Assembly (NCBI RefSeq): GCF_020911945.1
Contig: NZ_CP087135.1
Coordinates: 992,001-1,056,000, forward strand
DNA: 64,000 nucleotides
Reading direction: 5' to 3'
From: Flavobacterium galactosidilyticum
GTDB taxonomy: Bacteria > Bacteroidota > Bacteroidia > Flavobacteriales > Flavobacteriaceae
Under the pieces are notes generated by a model. The model worked only from the letters and a program-made list of their open reading frames with translations, was not told the origin of the DNA and searched no databases. Both the position numbers and the translations under genes were made by a program. This document shows positions 1 through 8,017 of this stretch, piece by piece. Positions within the stretch are counted from its first letter, which is position 1; every line of letters starts with the position of its first letter.

Positions 1-72
1 TTTGGCTATGTTATAGGAACTTATGGAGCTTTGATAGCTGCTTTTTTAATGGAAATTGCTGCTCCAAAATAG
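1..72 (+). CDS. C-terminal fragment of a membrane protein
   Basis: The reading frame is open from base 1 and ends at a TAG at 70-72, giving 23 residues that end in EIAAPK. They are hydrophobic and glycine/alanine-rich (GTYGALIAAF), which fits the last transmembrane helix of an integral membrane protein. The gene is cut by the window edge and the family cannot be told from this tail. A strong hairpin terminator follows at about 145-182, supporting a real gene end. Confidence 0.55.
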   Translation, partial: FGYVIGTYGALIAAFLMEIAAPK

Positions 73-142
73 GTGATTCAATTCAATTCAAATTATGGAA
101 AACTTAACTTTTAAATAGTAATGTTTGACTATAGCTTAAATC

Positions 143-182
143 AAAAATCCCTTTTGAAATCATTATTCAAAAGGGATTTTTT
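143..182. terminator. Bidirectional rho-independent terminator
   Basis: A 14-bp perfect stem (AAATCCCTTTTGAA at 145-158 with its complement at 166-179) encloses a 7-base loop, with T-runs on the plus side and A-runs on the left that become T on the minus side. It separates the partial plus-strand gene from the converging DUF3078 gene and probably serves both. Confidence 0.8.
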
Positions 183-201
183 GCATGAATATTGTTTTAA
201 G

Positions 202-1050
202 CTAAAAACCGTAATTAACTCCTAAGCCAAAAACTTCTCTTGTTTGAAATGCTTTTATTGAGTTATCGTCATAAATAGTTTGGAAGGCTAAATTCGCAGA
301 TAAGTATTTGTTTATTTTCATGATTACATTCATTTGGTAATCAATATCAACGTTTTGCGGATTGTCTAAATAATCTGAATATAAATTCAATCTGTTTTCA
401 ACAGAAACATTTGTCATTATGTTGAGTTTATAATATCCTGTAATACTGGCACCAAATTCAAAACGAGAAGAATCGCCTTGAAGTACACCAAAAGAAGGTT
501 CGAATTCAGTAAAATGAGGGTGAACCACAATTAATTTTGCGGCAGCAGGTGAAAAATTTACACTTAAGTTGTCATTTTTCTTCCATAAAAAACCAGGCCC
601 AAATTGGAAATAAGCAGGAGAGAAGAAATGGGAAATTTTTAAGTCATTCTTGTCTGAACCAGTATCCATTTGAGTTTTGAAATTAAAATACATGGAATAG
701 TACCATTGCCCATTTAATTTTTTCCCCCAAAGTGAATTTAGCTCTATTCTATCGTCAGTTTTTGCAGTTTTTGCATCGCCTTTTATTTTACTTAAACCGT
801 ACGCAAGGATAAATTTGTTGTCCCAAACCACATCACCGTTTTTATAGTTGAAGTCGTAGTTTACGCCTAGATTCCCTGCAATATTTGAAGTTCCACCGCC
901 TAACCATTGCTTATTATAAGACGATTGGTTAAAAAGTAATGAGATATTTCCTTTTTTAGTCCACAATTTTGTGGTGTCTACTGCCGTTTCTTGCGCGCTA
1001 AGAGCAACAATGCTAAAAAGAAAGAGTAAAGTAATGGCTGTTTTTCTCAT
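202..1050 (-). CDS. DUF3078 outer-membrane beta-barrel protein
   Basis: A 282-residue exported protein. A signal peptide (MRKTAITLLFLFSIVALSAQ) is followed by alternating aromatic and polar strands (WDNKFILAYGL, WYYSMYFNFKTQ, FQFGPGFLW) and ends in a beta-strand with a terminal Phe (LGVNYGF), typical of an outer-membrane barrel. The block SPAAAKLIVVHPHFT with the run FSPAYFQFGPG matches the Bacteroidota DUF3078 family, whose function is unknown. I start it at the ATG at 1050. The frame can be extended to a TTG at 1077, but that TTG lies inside a promoter -7 element and would put extra residues before the signal peptide. It is the last minus-strand gene after the suf cluster and has its own promoter, so co-function with suf is not implied. 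Confidence 0.85.
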   Translation of the reverse strand: MRKTAITLLFLFSIVALSAQETAVDTTKLWTKKGNISLLFNQSSYNKQWLGGGTSNIAGNLGVNYDFNYKNGDVVWDNKFILAYGLSKIKGDAKTAKTDDRIELNSLWGKKLNGQWYYSMYFNFKTQMDTGSDKNDLKISHFFSPAYFQFGPGFLWKKNDNLSVNFSPAAAKLIVVHPHFTEFEPSFGVLQGDSSRFEFGASITGYYKLNIMTNVSVENRLNLYSDYLDNPQNVDIDYQMNVIMKINKYLSANLAFQTIYDDNSIKAFQTREVFGLGVNYGF

Positions 1051-1074
1051 AAAAAAGTATTTTAAAAGTTTTGT

Positions 1075-1106
1075 CAAAAATAATTAATTTTAACTTTTCA
1101 ATTCAA
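1075..1106 (-). promoter_or_regulatory. Bacteroidota-type promoter for the DUF3078 gene
   Basis: On the minus strand TATTTTTG (1075-1082) matches the -7 consensus TAnnTTTG. TTG triplets lie 16 bases (1099-1101) and 21 bases (1104-1106) upstream as possible -33 elements. Transcription would start near 1068, about 18 bases before the ATG at 1050. Confidence 0.6.
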
Positions 1107-1140
1107 GATAAATCGGTCAGATCCTACTATTATATTAAAA

Positions 1141-1653
1141 TTAAGCTTTCGAACTCGCTTTGTACAATGGAACAGCTGAACATGCTTCTCCATACATAAT
1201 GCTTCTAGCAAAAGGATGCAAGTATTGTGCGGCTAATACGTATGCTCGCATTGGAACTGGCTTTCTAGAACATCCTTTTATAATTATAGGCTTGTTTGAA
1301 TAAACTGAATAATCTATTTTAGAAAGTAACTCTTCATATAGCGAAGATTCTAAATCTTCAATGCTTCCGTCGATTATTTTTTTAGCAAATGGTGCTAATT
1401 GAATTGCCACAAGTATAGAAGCCCAAGCAGGTACGATTGCATTTGTACTGCAATTAATCGCGACATATTGATCTTGATATTGTGACCAATTATGATTTTT
1501 AAGCTGCTCTCTAAAGTCTTTTTCTTTTAATAAAAAGCCTTCTAATAACCACTGTGAAATATCTATTTGGGCTCGAATCCCTTCTGGATAATAGTCTTCA
1601 AGATCAAAAACTTCCAAAACACTGTTAGCTACTTTATTTACAATTTCTTCCAT
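1141..1653 (-). CDS. DUF2480 family protein with three CS..VP motifs
   Basis: A 170-residue cytoplasmic protein of the Bacteroidota family DUF2480, function unknown. It has no signal peptide or membrane helix. I see an internal duplication: residues 68-97 (CSTNAIVP ... APFAKKIIDG) align with 128-156 (CSRKPVP ... HPFARSIMYGE), sharing the pattern CS-x(3-4)-VP-x2-A-x2-L-x-A-x3-L-x-PFA-x2-I-x2-G, and a third CS-A-VP occurs at 158-162. The cysteines are C68, C128 and C158. It lies downstream of the sufE and sufT genes in the same direction, 67 bases after the sufT stop, so a role in iron-sulfur metabolism is plausible but unproven. The family call is from recalled motifs. Confidence 0.8.
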   Translation of the reverse strand: MEEIVNKVANSVLEVFDLEDYYPEGIRAQIDISQWLLEGFLLKEKDFREQLKNHNWSQYQDQYVAINCSTNAIVPAWASILVAIQLAPFAKKIIDGSIEDLESSLYEELLSKIDYSVYSNKPIIIKGCSRKPVPMRAYVLAAQYLHPFARSIMYGEACSAVPLYKASSKA

Positions 1654-1668
1654 TTTGAAAAGTTTAAA

Positions 1669-1710
1669 AGGTTTAAAGTTTAAAGTTGCTGAAACTTAAA
1701 CTTTAAACCT
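1669..1710. repeat. AT-rich inverted repeat between sufT and DUF2480 genes
   Basis: The arms at 1669-1687 and 1693-1710 (AGGTTTAAAGTTT and its complement) match over 18 bp with one bulged A and a 5-base loop. There is no GC-rich core, so it may be an mRNA processing or stability hairpin rather than a strong terminator. Words such as TTTAAACTTTA recur at about 43998-44030. Confidence 0.5.
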
Positions 1711-1720
1711 TGAACAAATT

Positions 1721-2044
1721 TTACAACATTCCCAATTCTAGTTTGGCTTCTTCACTCATTAAATCTTTACTCCATGGTGGATCAAATGTAATTTCTACTT
1801 CCGCATCTTTTACGTTTTCAATTGATCTTACTTTTTCTTCCACTTCTCTAGGCAAACTTTCTGCTACAGGACAGTTAGGAGAAGTAAGTGTCATTAGTAT
1901 TTTTACTTCGTAATCAGTATTTACCATTACGTCATATATCAATCCTAATTCATAAATGTCAACAGGAATTTCAGGATCGTAAATTGTTTTTAACATTTTC
2001 ACTATTGATTCGCCTAATTCAGTTGTGTCTATTTCTTGTTCCAT
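1721..2044 (-). CDS. SufT-type DUF59/MIP18 iron-sulfur assembly protein
   Basis: A 107-residue single-domain protein of the DUF59 (MIP18/PaaD-like) family used in iron-sulfur cluster maturation. The hallmark stretch IYDPEIPVDIYELGLIYDV (residues about 21-39) and the TLTSPNCPVAES motif carrying the conserved reactive cysteine are both present, and the protein ends with the FDPPWSKDLMSEEAK block typical of the SUF-associated subfamily. The family is known to help load clusters onto target proteins. It sits between sufE (52 bases upstream) and the DUF2480 gene in the same direction, which supports a SUF accessory role. No N-terminal extension or membrane segment is seen. Confidence 0.88.
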   Translation of the reverse strand: MEQEIDTTELGESIVKMLKTIYDPEIPVDIYELGLIYDVMVNTDYEVKILMTLTSPNCPVAESLPREVEEKVRSIENVKDAEVEITFDPPWSKDLMSEEAKLELGML

Positions 2045-2096
2045 TTTATTTAATTTTTGGCCATCTAACTGGCGTGATTTAATCTACTTTCTCTGT

Positions 2097-2516
2097 TTAG
2101 TTCTGGGTATTGAATGCCAAAGCATACATTTTAATATTTTTTATCATCGAAACCAATCCATTGGCGCGAGTAGGTGATAAATGCTCTTTTAAGCCTATTT
2201 GATCAATAAAATCCATATCAGCATTAAGAATGTCAGTAGCGCTTTGATTGGAGAATGTACGAATTAATATTGCTATAATTCCTTTAGTCAATATCGCATC
2301 GCTGTCAGCTGTAAAAACAATTTTATCATCATTTTGCTCGCCTTGTAACCATACTTTAGACTGGCAACCTTTTATCAAATTATTGTCTGTTTTGAATTCT
2401 TCTTGTATCAAAGGAAGTTTTTTTCCAAGTTCAATGATGTATTCGTAACGCTCCATCCAGTCATCAAACATCGAAAATTCATCAACGATTTCTTCTTGTA
2501 TTTCTTTAATTTTCAT
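2097..2516 (-). CDS. sufE: SufE sulfur-acceptor protein
   Basis: A 139-residue SufE. It accepts the persulfide from the cysteine desulfurase SufS and passes it to the SufBCD scaffold. The acceptor loop LIKGCQSKVWL places the active cysteine at residue 51, the usual position for the family, and the C-terminal LSPTRANGL block is the standard SufE signature. Length is normal. It is the gene after the small exported protein and in the same operon direction as sufS, so sulfur donor and acceptor are probably co-transcribed from the promoter in front of sufS. Confidence 0.95.
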   Translation of the reverse strand: MKIKEIQEEIVDEFSMFDDWMERYEYIIELGKKLPLIQEEFKTDNNLIKGCQSKVWLQGEQNDDKIVFTADSDAILTKGIIAILIRTFSNQSATDILNADMDFIDQIGLKEHLSPTRANGLVSMIKNIKMYALAFNTQN

Positions 2517-2534
2517 AGTAAGCTGAATTTATTT

Positions 2535-2975
2535 TCAGTATTGTTCTTTTTTAGCAAATGTGTTTATTTTATCTACTAATTTCTTAATTTCTTTTGGAGG
2601 GAAACCATGATCAAAACTAGTCGTTTCATAGCTTTTGTCCTTATAGGTAATTTTTAAATTAGCAATAGCAGCTCCATCATAAAAACGTTTTTCTGTTGGC
2701 GCTTTTAAATCCTTTAAAGTTTCTAACTTCAGTTCTTTAAAATCATTAATTAACGCTGCCCAATCTGCATCACTTATTTTCGTGCTAATAGCTTTGTCAT
2801 TGTTATTTCTATCTTTCGAAACTGAAACCAGCTGGTCTTTAATCGTTATATTTTGATAAAAACCTCTAGTATTTGCTGTGTATTCAATTACCGTATTTTG
2901 CATATCCTGAGCTGTTGCGTTATCACAACCTTTCCCAAGTATAATGGTGAGAAATAATAGAGAAAGTAGTTTCAT
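2535..2975 (-). CDS. Small exported protein inside the suf cluster
   Basis: A 146-residue protein that I do not recognise. It starts with a hydrophobic export signal (MKLLSLLFLTIILGKGC). The Cys at residue 17 after Gly could be lipidated, but the residues before it do not make a classic lipobox, so cleavage after the later TAQ is also possible. The mature part is short beta-strand and helix segments (NLKITYKDKSYETTSFDHGFPP) ending in a lysine-rich helix. It lies 10 bases after the sufS stop and 18 bases before the sufE start, so it must be read with them. A periplasmic or membrane-anchored protein between two cytoplasmic sulfur-transfer genes is odd; no function is assigned. Confidence 0.75.
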   Translation of the reverse strand: MKLLSLLFLTIILGKGCDNATAQDMQNTVIEYTANTRGFYQNITIKDQLVSVSKDRNNNDKAISTKISDADWAALINDFKELKLETLKDLKAPTEKRFYDGAAIANLKITYKDKSYETTSFDHGFPPKEIKKLVDKINTFAKKEQY

Positions 2976-2985
2976 AAGTTTATTT

Positions 2986-4200
2986 TTAAGAAAGCATCAT
3001 TTGCGCTTTTTTCACCGCTTCTACCATTAAATCAATTTCTTCTTTGGTATTATAAAAGGCAAATGAAGCCCTTATCGTTCCGGGAATAGTAAAGAAATTC
3101 ATGATAGGTTGCGCACAGTGATGTCCGGTTCTTACGGCTATTCCTAATTTGTCAATTATCGTACCAATGTCATACGGATGAATCTCTTCAATATTGAATG
3201 AAATTACAGAGGTTTTCTCTTTGGCTGTGCCAAAAATTTTCAGTCCTTCAATTTCTAATAATCGTTTGGTTCCGTATTCAAGCAATTCTAATTCTTGTTT
3301 TTGAATGTTGTCAAACCCAACGGAATTCATATAATCAACCGCTGTTCCTAGAACAATTCCACCAGCTATGTTTGGTGTTCCAGCTTCAAATTTATGGGGC
3401 AGTTCAGCATAAGTAGTTTTCTCGAAAGTTACTTCTTTAATCATTTCGCCACCACCTTGATAGGGTGGTAATTTATTTAACCAAGCTTCTTTGCCATATA
3501 AAATCCCTGTTCCTGTAGGTCCACACATTTTATGTCCAGAGAAAACATAGAAATCACAATCTAATTGTTGAACATCAGGTTTTAAATGCGGAACTGCTTG
3601 AGCACCGTCAATTAAAACAGCAGCTCCATATTTATGTGCTTCGTCAATCATGTATTTAATAGGATTGACAGTTCCTAAAGCATTCGAAATATGATTTACG
3701 GTTACAATTTTCGTTTTATCTGAAAGTAATTTGTCATATTCTGACATAATTAATTCACCACTTTCATTCATTGGAATTACTCTTAAAACTGCACCAGTTT
3801 TCTCGCATAGCATTTGCCAAGGCACAATGTTACTATGGTGCTCCAATGCGGAAACTAAAACTTCATCACCGGCTTTTAATAACGAAGCAAATCCATTAGT
3901 GACTAAATTAATTCCATGCGTAGTTCCCGAAGTAAAAAGCACTTCATGTGAGAATTCTGCATTGATATGATTTTGAATTTTAACACGTGAAATCTCGTAG
4001 GCGTCTGTTGCTAACTGACTTAATGTATGAACACCACGATGAATATTAGCGTTAATTTCCTGATAATATTTTGATATGGCATCAATAACCACTTGTGGTT
4101 TCTGCGAAGTAGCACCATTGTCAAAATAAACTAATGGTTTACCGTTTACCTTTTGAGAAAGAATAGGGAAATCTGCTCTAATTTTATTTATATCTAGCAT
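2986..4200 (-). CDS. sufS: SufS cysteine desulfurase
   Basis: A 404-residue PLP enzyme that removes sulfur from L-cysteine to give alanine and a protein persulfide for iron-sulfur cluster assembly. The PLP lysine is K224 in SGHKMCGPTG, the cofactor aspartate lies in VLIDGAQAVPH, and the persulfide cysteine is C362 in RTGHHCAQP. This short-loop arrangement is the group II (SufS) type, which depends on SufE, encoded two genes downstream. Length and ends are normal (MLDINKIRADFPIL start). It leads the second minus-strand suf transcription unit, separated from sufABCD by the plus-strand serine hydrolase gene. Confidence 0.96.
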   Translation of the reverse strand: MLDINKIRADFPILSQKVNGKPLVYFDNGATSQKPQVVIDAISKYYQEINANIHRGVHTLSQLATDAYEISRVKIQNHINAEFSHEVLFTSGTTHGINLVTNGFASLLKAGDEVLVSALEHHSNIVPWQMLCEKTGAVLRVIPMNESGELIMSEYDKLLSDKTKIVTVNHISNALGTVNPIKYMIDEAHKYGAAVLIDGAQAVPHLKPDVQQLDCDFYVFSGHKMCGPTGTGILYGKEAWLNKLPPYQGGGEMIKEVTFEKTTYAELPHKFEAGTPNIAGGIVLGTAVDYMNSVGFDNIQKQELELLEYGTKRLLEIEGLKIFGTAKEKTSVISFNIEEIHPYDIGTIIDKLGIAVRTGHHCAQPIMNFFTIPGTIRASFAFYNTKEEIDLMVEAVKKAQMMLS

Positions 4201-4224
4201 AATTATTTAGAAAAGTTCTAAATA

Positions 4225-4232
4225 CAAAAGTA
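4225..4232 (-). promoter_or_regulatory. Promoter -7 element for the sufS unit
   Basis: On the minus strand TACTTTTG matches TAnnTTTG, 24 bases from the sufS ATG. I found no well-spaced TTG behind it, so only the -7 half is supported. It implies sufS-sufE-sufT can be transcribed separately from sufABCD. Confidence 0.4.
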
Positions 4233-4364
4233 ATGAAAAACCAAACCGTTTGAGCCATGAATTGATTAATTTTTATGATTGTTTCTTATGCATTCATAGA
4301 AATATTTTATTGAATTTAGGATAAATTATTTTATTAAATTGCAATACATTAATTCTTTAGAAAA

Positions 4365-5711
4365 ATGAAAAAAATCTTTAAATTCGTCGGTGTTGCCCTT
4401 ATTATTGCTATTTTATATGTAGGATTTACTACTTATCCTAAACTGGATTTAATTTCTGGCTTTTCAGCCAAAAGTGTTGCTTCAGCTCATTTTATAGATG
4501 GTCGTTCTCAAGAAATGATTGAAAATGGAGACAATGATATCGATATGATTGATTTGGCCACGAACAAAATAAACGATGCTGAAAAATTTGCCACTGCTTC
4601 CGTTTATGGATTAAAAGAAAGAAAAGCCATTTACCGTGAAGGTCTAGGAGCCACTTTAATCACAGATGATTTTGATGTTAGTAAACCATATTTGGTTCCA
4701 AAAAGAACAAAGCTTAACAATAACTTACCTTTTCCATATGGAAATTTAGAACCAAAAGACACTGTTTTTAGCAATGTTGACTATTCCAAATTGAATACAG
4801 CGGTCGCGAATGCATTCGATAAAAAAGGTGAAATTAATAAAAGGACGCGTTCCGTTTTAGTAATCTATAAAAACAAAATTATTGCTGAAAAATACGACAC
4901 TGGATTTACTAAAGAAAGTAAAATTCTGGGTTGGTCAATGACAAAAAGTATTACGGCAACTATGTTTGGAATTCTTCAAAAACAAGGGAAATATGATATT
5001 TATAAACCAGCGCCTATATTGGAATGGCAAAACGACGAGCGAAAAATAATTACGACAAATGATTTGTTGCACATGAATTCCGGTCTAGAATGGGTAGAAA
5101 ATTACAGTACGATTTGCGATGCTACTAATATGCTTTTTCAAGAAAAAGACATGTCACAATCGCAAATAGTAAAACCAGCTGCTTTTACACCCAATACGCA
5201 TTGGAATTATTCTTCGGGAACTACCAATTTGTTATCTGGAATATTGAGAAAACAGTTTAAAACCCAACAAGAATATCTTGATTTTTGGTACGCTGCACTA
5301 ATTGATAGAATAGGAATGAACTCGATGGTCATTGAAACGGATATGACTGGAAATTTTGTGGGTTCGTCTTATGGATGGGCTACAACAAGAGATTGGGCTA
5401 AGTTTGGCTTGTTGTATTTACACAAAGGAAACTGGAATGGCGATCAAATCTTTGATGAAAGTTGGGCTAAATATGTTGCTACTCCTACAAATGGTTCAAA
5501 AGGTGATTATGGGGGGCATTTTTGGCTAAATGCTGGAGGAAGATATCCAGATGCCCCAAGAGATATATATTCTGCGAATGGATTTCAAGGACAGAAAGTA
5601 TTTATTATTCCATCGCTTGATTTAGTGATTGTGCGAATGGGATTAACTGAAGATGCAAAATTTGATGTTAATGGAATGTTGAAAGGGATAATAGGGAGTT
5701 TTAAGAAATAG
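4365..5711 (+). CDS. Class C beta-lactamase-like serine hydrolase
   Basis: A 448-residue penicillin-binding/beta-lactamase-fold serine hydrolase. The N-terminus (KFVGVALIIAILYVGFTTY) is an uncleaved signal anchor, placing the enzyme in the periplasm. The catalytic SxxK motif is SMTK in GWSMTKSITATM and the second motif is YSS in WNYSSGTTNL; the third motif is less clear, perhaps the GFQGQKV region. Members of this family include D-aminopeptidases, esterases and EstB-like proteins, so the substrate is not predictable. It is transcribed opposite to its neighbours and splits the suf cluster into sufABCD and sufS-E-T, a sign of insertion or local rearrangement. No mobile element is visible beside it. 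Confidence 0.88.
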   Translation: MKKIFKFVGVALIIAILYVGFTTYPKLDLISGFSAKSVASAHFIDGRSQEMIENGDNDIDMIDLATNKINDAEKFATASVYGLKERKAIYREGLGATLITDDFDVSKPYLVPKRTKLNNNLPFPYGNLEPKDTVFSNVDYSKLNTAVANAFDKKGEINKRTRSVLVIYKNKIIAEKYDTGFTKESKILGWSMTKSITATMFGILQKQGKYDIYKPAPILEWQNDERKIITTNDLLHMNSGLEWVENYSTICDATNMLFQEKDMSQSQIVKPAAFTPNTHWNYSSGTTNLLSGILRKQFKTQQEYLDFWYAALIDRIGMNSMVIETDMTGNFVGSSYGWATTRDWAKFGLLYLHKGNWNGDQIFDESWAKYVATPTNGSKGDYGGHFWLNAGGRYPDAPRDIYSANGFQGQKVFIIPSLDLVIVRMGLTEDAKFDVNGMLKGIIGSFKK

Positions 5712-5763
5712 CTTTTAACCGCAAAGTGTAAAAATAACTGAAAGATTCACAGAGCTTTGGTTG

Positions 5764-5842
5764 TTTTAGCCCCGATAGAAATGAAAATCCTATTTGAGGT
5801 CTTTATCGAAAAAAGATTGAAATGGATAGCGGGAATAGCTAC
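5764..5842 (+). repeat. Dispersed intergenic repeat, plus orientation
   Basis: The sequence begins TTTTAGCCCCGATAG and ends GATAGCGGGAATAGCTAC. These ends match, in inverted orientation, the ends of the copy at 25653-25734 (TTTAGGAGCTATTCCTGC and ATCAGGGCTAAAA), and one end matches 53572-53602. The middle is degenerate. This is a non-coding repeat of the kind common in Flavobacterium intergenic regions. Confidence 0.6.
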
Positions 5843-5857
5843 AGAAATATAAAATTA

Positions 5858-5894
5858 AAAGGGCGCAAAGCTATTTAAAAACTTTGCGCCCTTT
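5858..5894. terminator. Terminator of the sufABCD operon
   Basis: A 13-bp perfect stem (AAAGGGCGCAAAG at 5858-5870 and complement at 5882-5894) is followed on the minus strand by TTTTAATTTTATA. It lies 20 bases after the sufD stop and also faces the end of the serine hydrolase gene. Confidence 0.8.
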
Positions 5895-5914
5895 GTGTAT
5901 TTAATAGAATAAAA

Positions 5915-7231
5915 CTATAAATCAAATCCCATTTTAACGCCTAGTTTAGTAGCGATGATTTTGGTAATTCTTTGTTTTAATTCTGGTATTTTAATGTTTT
6001 CGATAACTGCATTCGAGAATGCATACATCAATAATGCTTTAGCTTCTTTCTTAGGAATTCCGCGTTGTTGCATATAGAATAAAGCCGTTTCGTCTAATTG
6101 GCCAACCGTACAACCGTGAGAACATTTTACATCATCTGCAAAAATCTCTAATTGTGGTTTAGCATTAATAGTTGCTTTGTCACTCAATAATATGTTGTTG
6201 CTTTTTTGGAAAGCATTCGTTTTTTGAGCTTCTTTTTCAACATAGACTTTTCCGTTGAAAACCCCTGTTGAACTACCTGCGTAAATTCCTTTATAATCTT
6301 GGAAACTTTCACAGTTTGGCGTAGCATGATTCACTAGCGTATAATGATCAACATGTTGCTTTTCGCCAATAATTGTGATACCGTTCAAAGTGCTTGTCAA
6401 TCTTTCGCCAAAGTGATAGAAATTCAAGTTATTACGTGTCAGATTCCCGCCAAAAGAGAAAGTATGTACATAAACATGACTTTCTTGCTGCTGTGAAACG
6501 AAAGTATTATCAATTAGGTTTGCTTCTAGCGTATCATTTTGAATTTTGTAATAGTCAACAATGGCACGTTTTTCAGCAAAAATTTCTGTAACAGAATTGG
6601 TTAACACTGGATTTTCGTTTAAACTTTGGTGACGCTCTATAATTTGAACATGCGAATTCTCGCCCACAATCACTAAATTTCTAGGTTGAACCAAAAGCGC
6701 TGCTTCATTTCCTGTAGAGAAATACATGATTTCGATAGGTTTTGGCGCTACTTTACTTTTTGGAATATTGATATACGCTCCTTCATTGGCGAATGCCGTA
6801 TTTAATGAAGTCAAGCTATCGTCTTTATTTGCAATTTGATTGAAATATTTATCAATAACCATTTTGTATTTTGGTTTGTTCAATGCCGAAGCCATCAAGC
6901 AAACATCAATTCCTTCATGAGTTGTTGACGATAAATGAGAACTGAAAACACCATCAATAAACACTACTTTGTAAGTATCAACTTCGTTTAAAAAGTATTT
7001 ACTGACTTGGTTGAATTCAATAGAATTTTCATGTTTTGGAAAAACAGTAAAGTCATTTTTTAAGATGGCATTTAGTGATGTGTATTTCCAAGCTTCTTCT
7101 TTTTTGGATGGGAATCCTTTATCTTCAAAGTTTTTTATGGCAGCAGTTCGCACATCGTGAAGTTCTGAGTGAACATCGATACGCTCTTCAAAAGCCATAA
7201 AAGACGATAGTAATTTTTCTTTTAAATCCAT
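5915..7231 (-). CDS. sufD: SufD, Fe-S scaffold subunit
   Basis: A 438-residue SufD, partner of SufB and SufC in the SufBC2D scaffold that builds iron-sulfur clusters. The C-terminal core carries the conserved CSHGCTVGQLDETALFYM stretch, where the SufD histidine lies at the SufB-SufD cluster interface, and RGIPKKEAKALLMYAF, typical of the family. I start it at the ATG at 7231 (MDLKEKLLSS), two bases after the sufC stop; the longer frame back to 7261 would run through the end of sufC. The preceding IIGEKQHVDHYT and GSSTGVFNGKVYV segments belong to the right-handed beta-helix. It is the last gene of sufABCD. Confidence 0.95.
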   Translation of the reverse strand: MDLKEKLLSSFMAFEERIDVHSELHDVRTAAIKNFEDKGFPSKKEEAWKYTSLNAILKNDFTVFPKHENSIEFNQVSKYFLNEVDTYKVVFIDGVFSSHLSSTTHEGIDVCLMASALNKPKYKMVIDKYFNQIANKDDSLTSLNTAFANEGAYINIPKSKVAPKPIEIMYFSTGNEAALLVQPRNLVIVGENSHVQIIERHQSLNENPVLTNSVTEIFAEKRAIVDYYKIQNDTLEANLIDNTFVSQQQESHVYVHTFSFGGNLTRNNLNFYHFGERLTSTLNGITIIGEKQHVDHYTLVNHATPNCESFQDYKGIYAGSSTGVFNGKVYVEKEAQKTNAFQKSNNILLSDKATINAKPQLEIFADDVKCSHGCTVGQLDETALFYMQQRGIPKKEAKALLMYAFSNAVIENIKIPELKQRITKIIATKLGVKMGFDL

Positions 7232-7233
7232 TT

Positions 7234-7986
7234 TTATGCTTCTTGTTCTTGTTTGATCCAATCGTATCCTTTTTCTTCTAATTCTAGTGCTAAACTAGCA
7301 TCACCAGATTTTACAATTTTTCCGTCCATTAGAACGTGAACAAAATCAGGAACGATATAATCTAATAATCTTTGGTAGTGCGTAATTACAACTACAGCGT
7401 TTTTATCACTTTTTAACTTGTTAACACCATTTGCAACGATACGCAAGGCATCAATGTCAAGTCCAGAATCAGTTTCGTCAAGAATAGCTAATTTGGGTTC
7501 TAGCATTGCCATTTGGAAAATTTCGTTACGCTTTTTCTCTCCACCTGAGAAACCTTCGTTAAGAGAACGAGACAAGAATTTCCTGTCGATTTCTAATAAT
7601 TCTGATTTTTCGCGAATTACCTTTAGCATTTGGTTTGCTGGCATTTCTTCCAGTCCTTGTGCTTTACGAGTTTCGTTAATAGCCGTTCTCATGAAGTTCG
7701 TTACCGAAACTCCTGGAATTTCTACTGGATATTGAAAAGAAAGAAAAACACCTTTATGTGCTCTCTCTTCTGGAGCCAAATCAGCAAGATCTTCTCCGTC
7801 TAATGAAATTTCTCCTCCTGTTACTTCGTAGTTTTCGTTTCCAGCAATAATAGATGCTAAAGTACTTTTACCAGCACCGTTTGGTCCCATTATCGCATGA
7901 ACTTCTCCTGCTTTTACTTCTAGATTAATTCCTTTTAATATTTCTTTGTCGCCAATTGTGGCATGTAAATTTTTTATTGATAACAT
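7234..7986 (-). CDS. sufC: SufC, ABC-type ATPase of the SUF scaffold
   Basis: A 250-residue ABC ATPase that powers the SufBCD complex; it is cytoplasmic and does not act in transport. Walker A is GPNGAGKST at residues 34-42, the SufC-type signature is FSGGEKKR at about 146-153, and Walker B is [12 protein letters not shown] starting at 167, with the switch histidine in [11 protein letters not shown]. The length and the [12 protein letters not shown] motif separate SufC from transporter ATPases. It is followed within two bases by sufD and preceded by sufB (31-base gap), so the three are co-translated. Confidence 0.97.
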   Translation of the reverse strand: MLSIKNLHATIGDKEILKGINLEVKAGEVHAIMGPNGAGKSTLASIIAGNENYEVTGGEISLDGEDLADLAPEERAHKGVFLSFQYPVEIPGVSVTNFMRTAINETRKAQGLEEMPANQMLKVIREKSELLEIDRKFLSRSLNEGFSGGEKKRNEIFQMAMLEPKLAILDETDSGLDIDALRIVANGVNKLKSDKNAVVVITHYQRLLDYIVPDFVHVLMDGKIVKSGDASLALELEEKGYDWIKQEQEA

Positions 7987-8017
7987 TTTCGAATGTATTT
8001 TATACTTGATTTATTTT

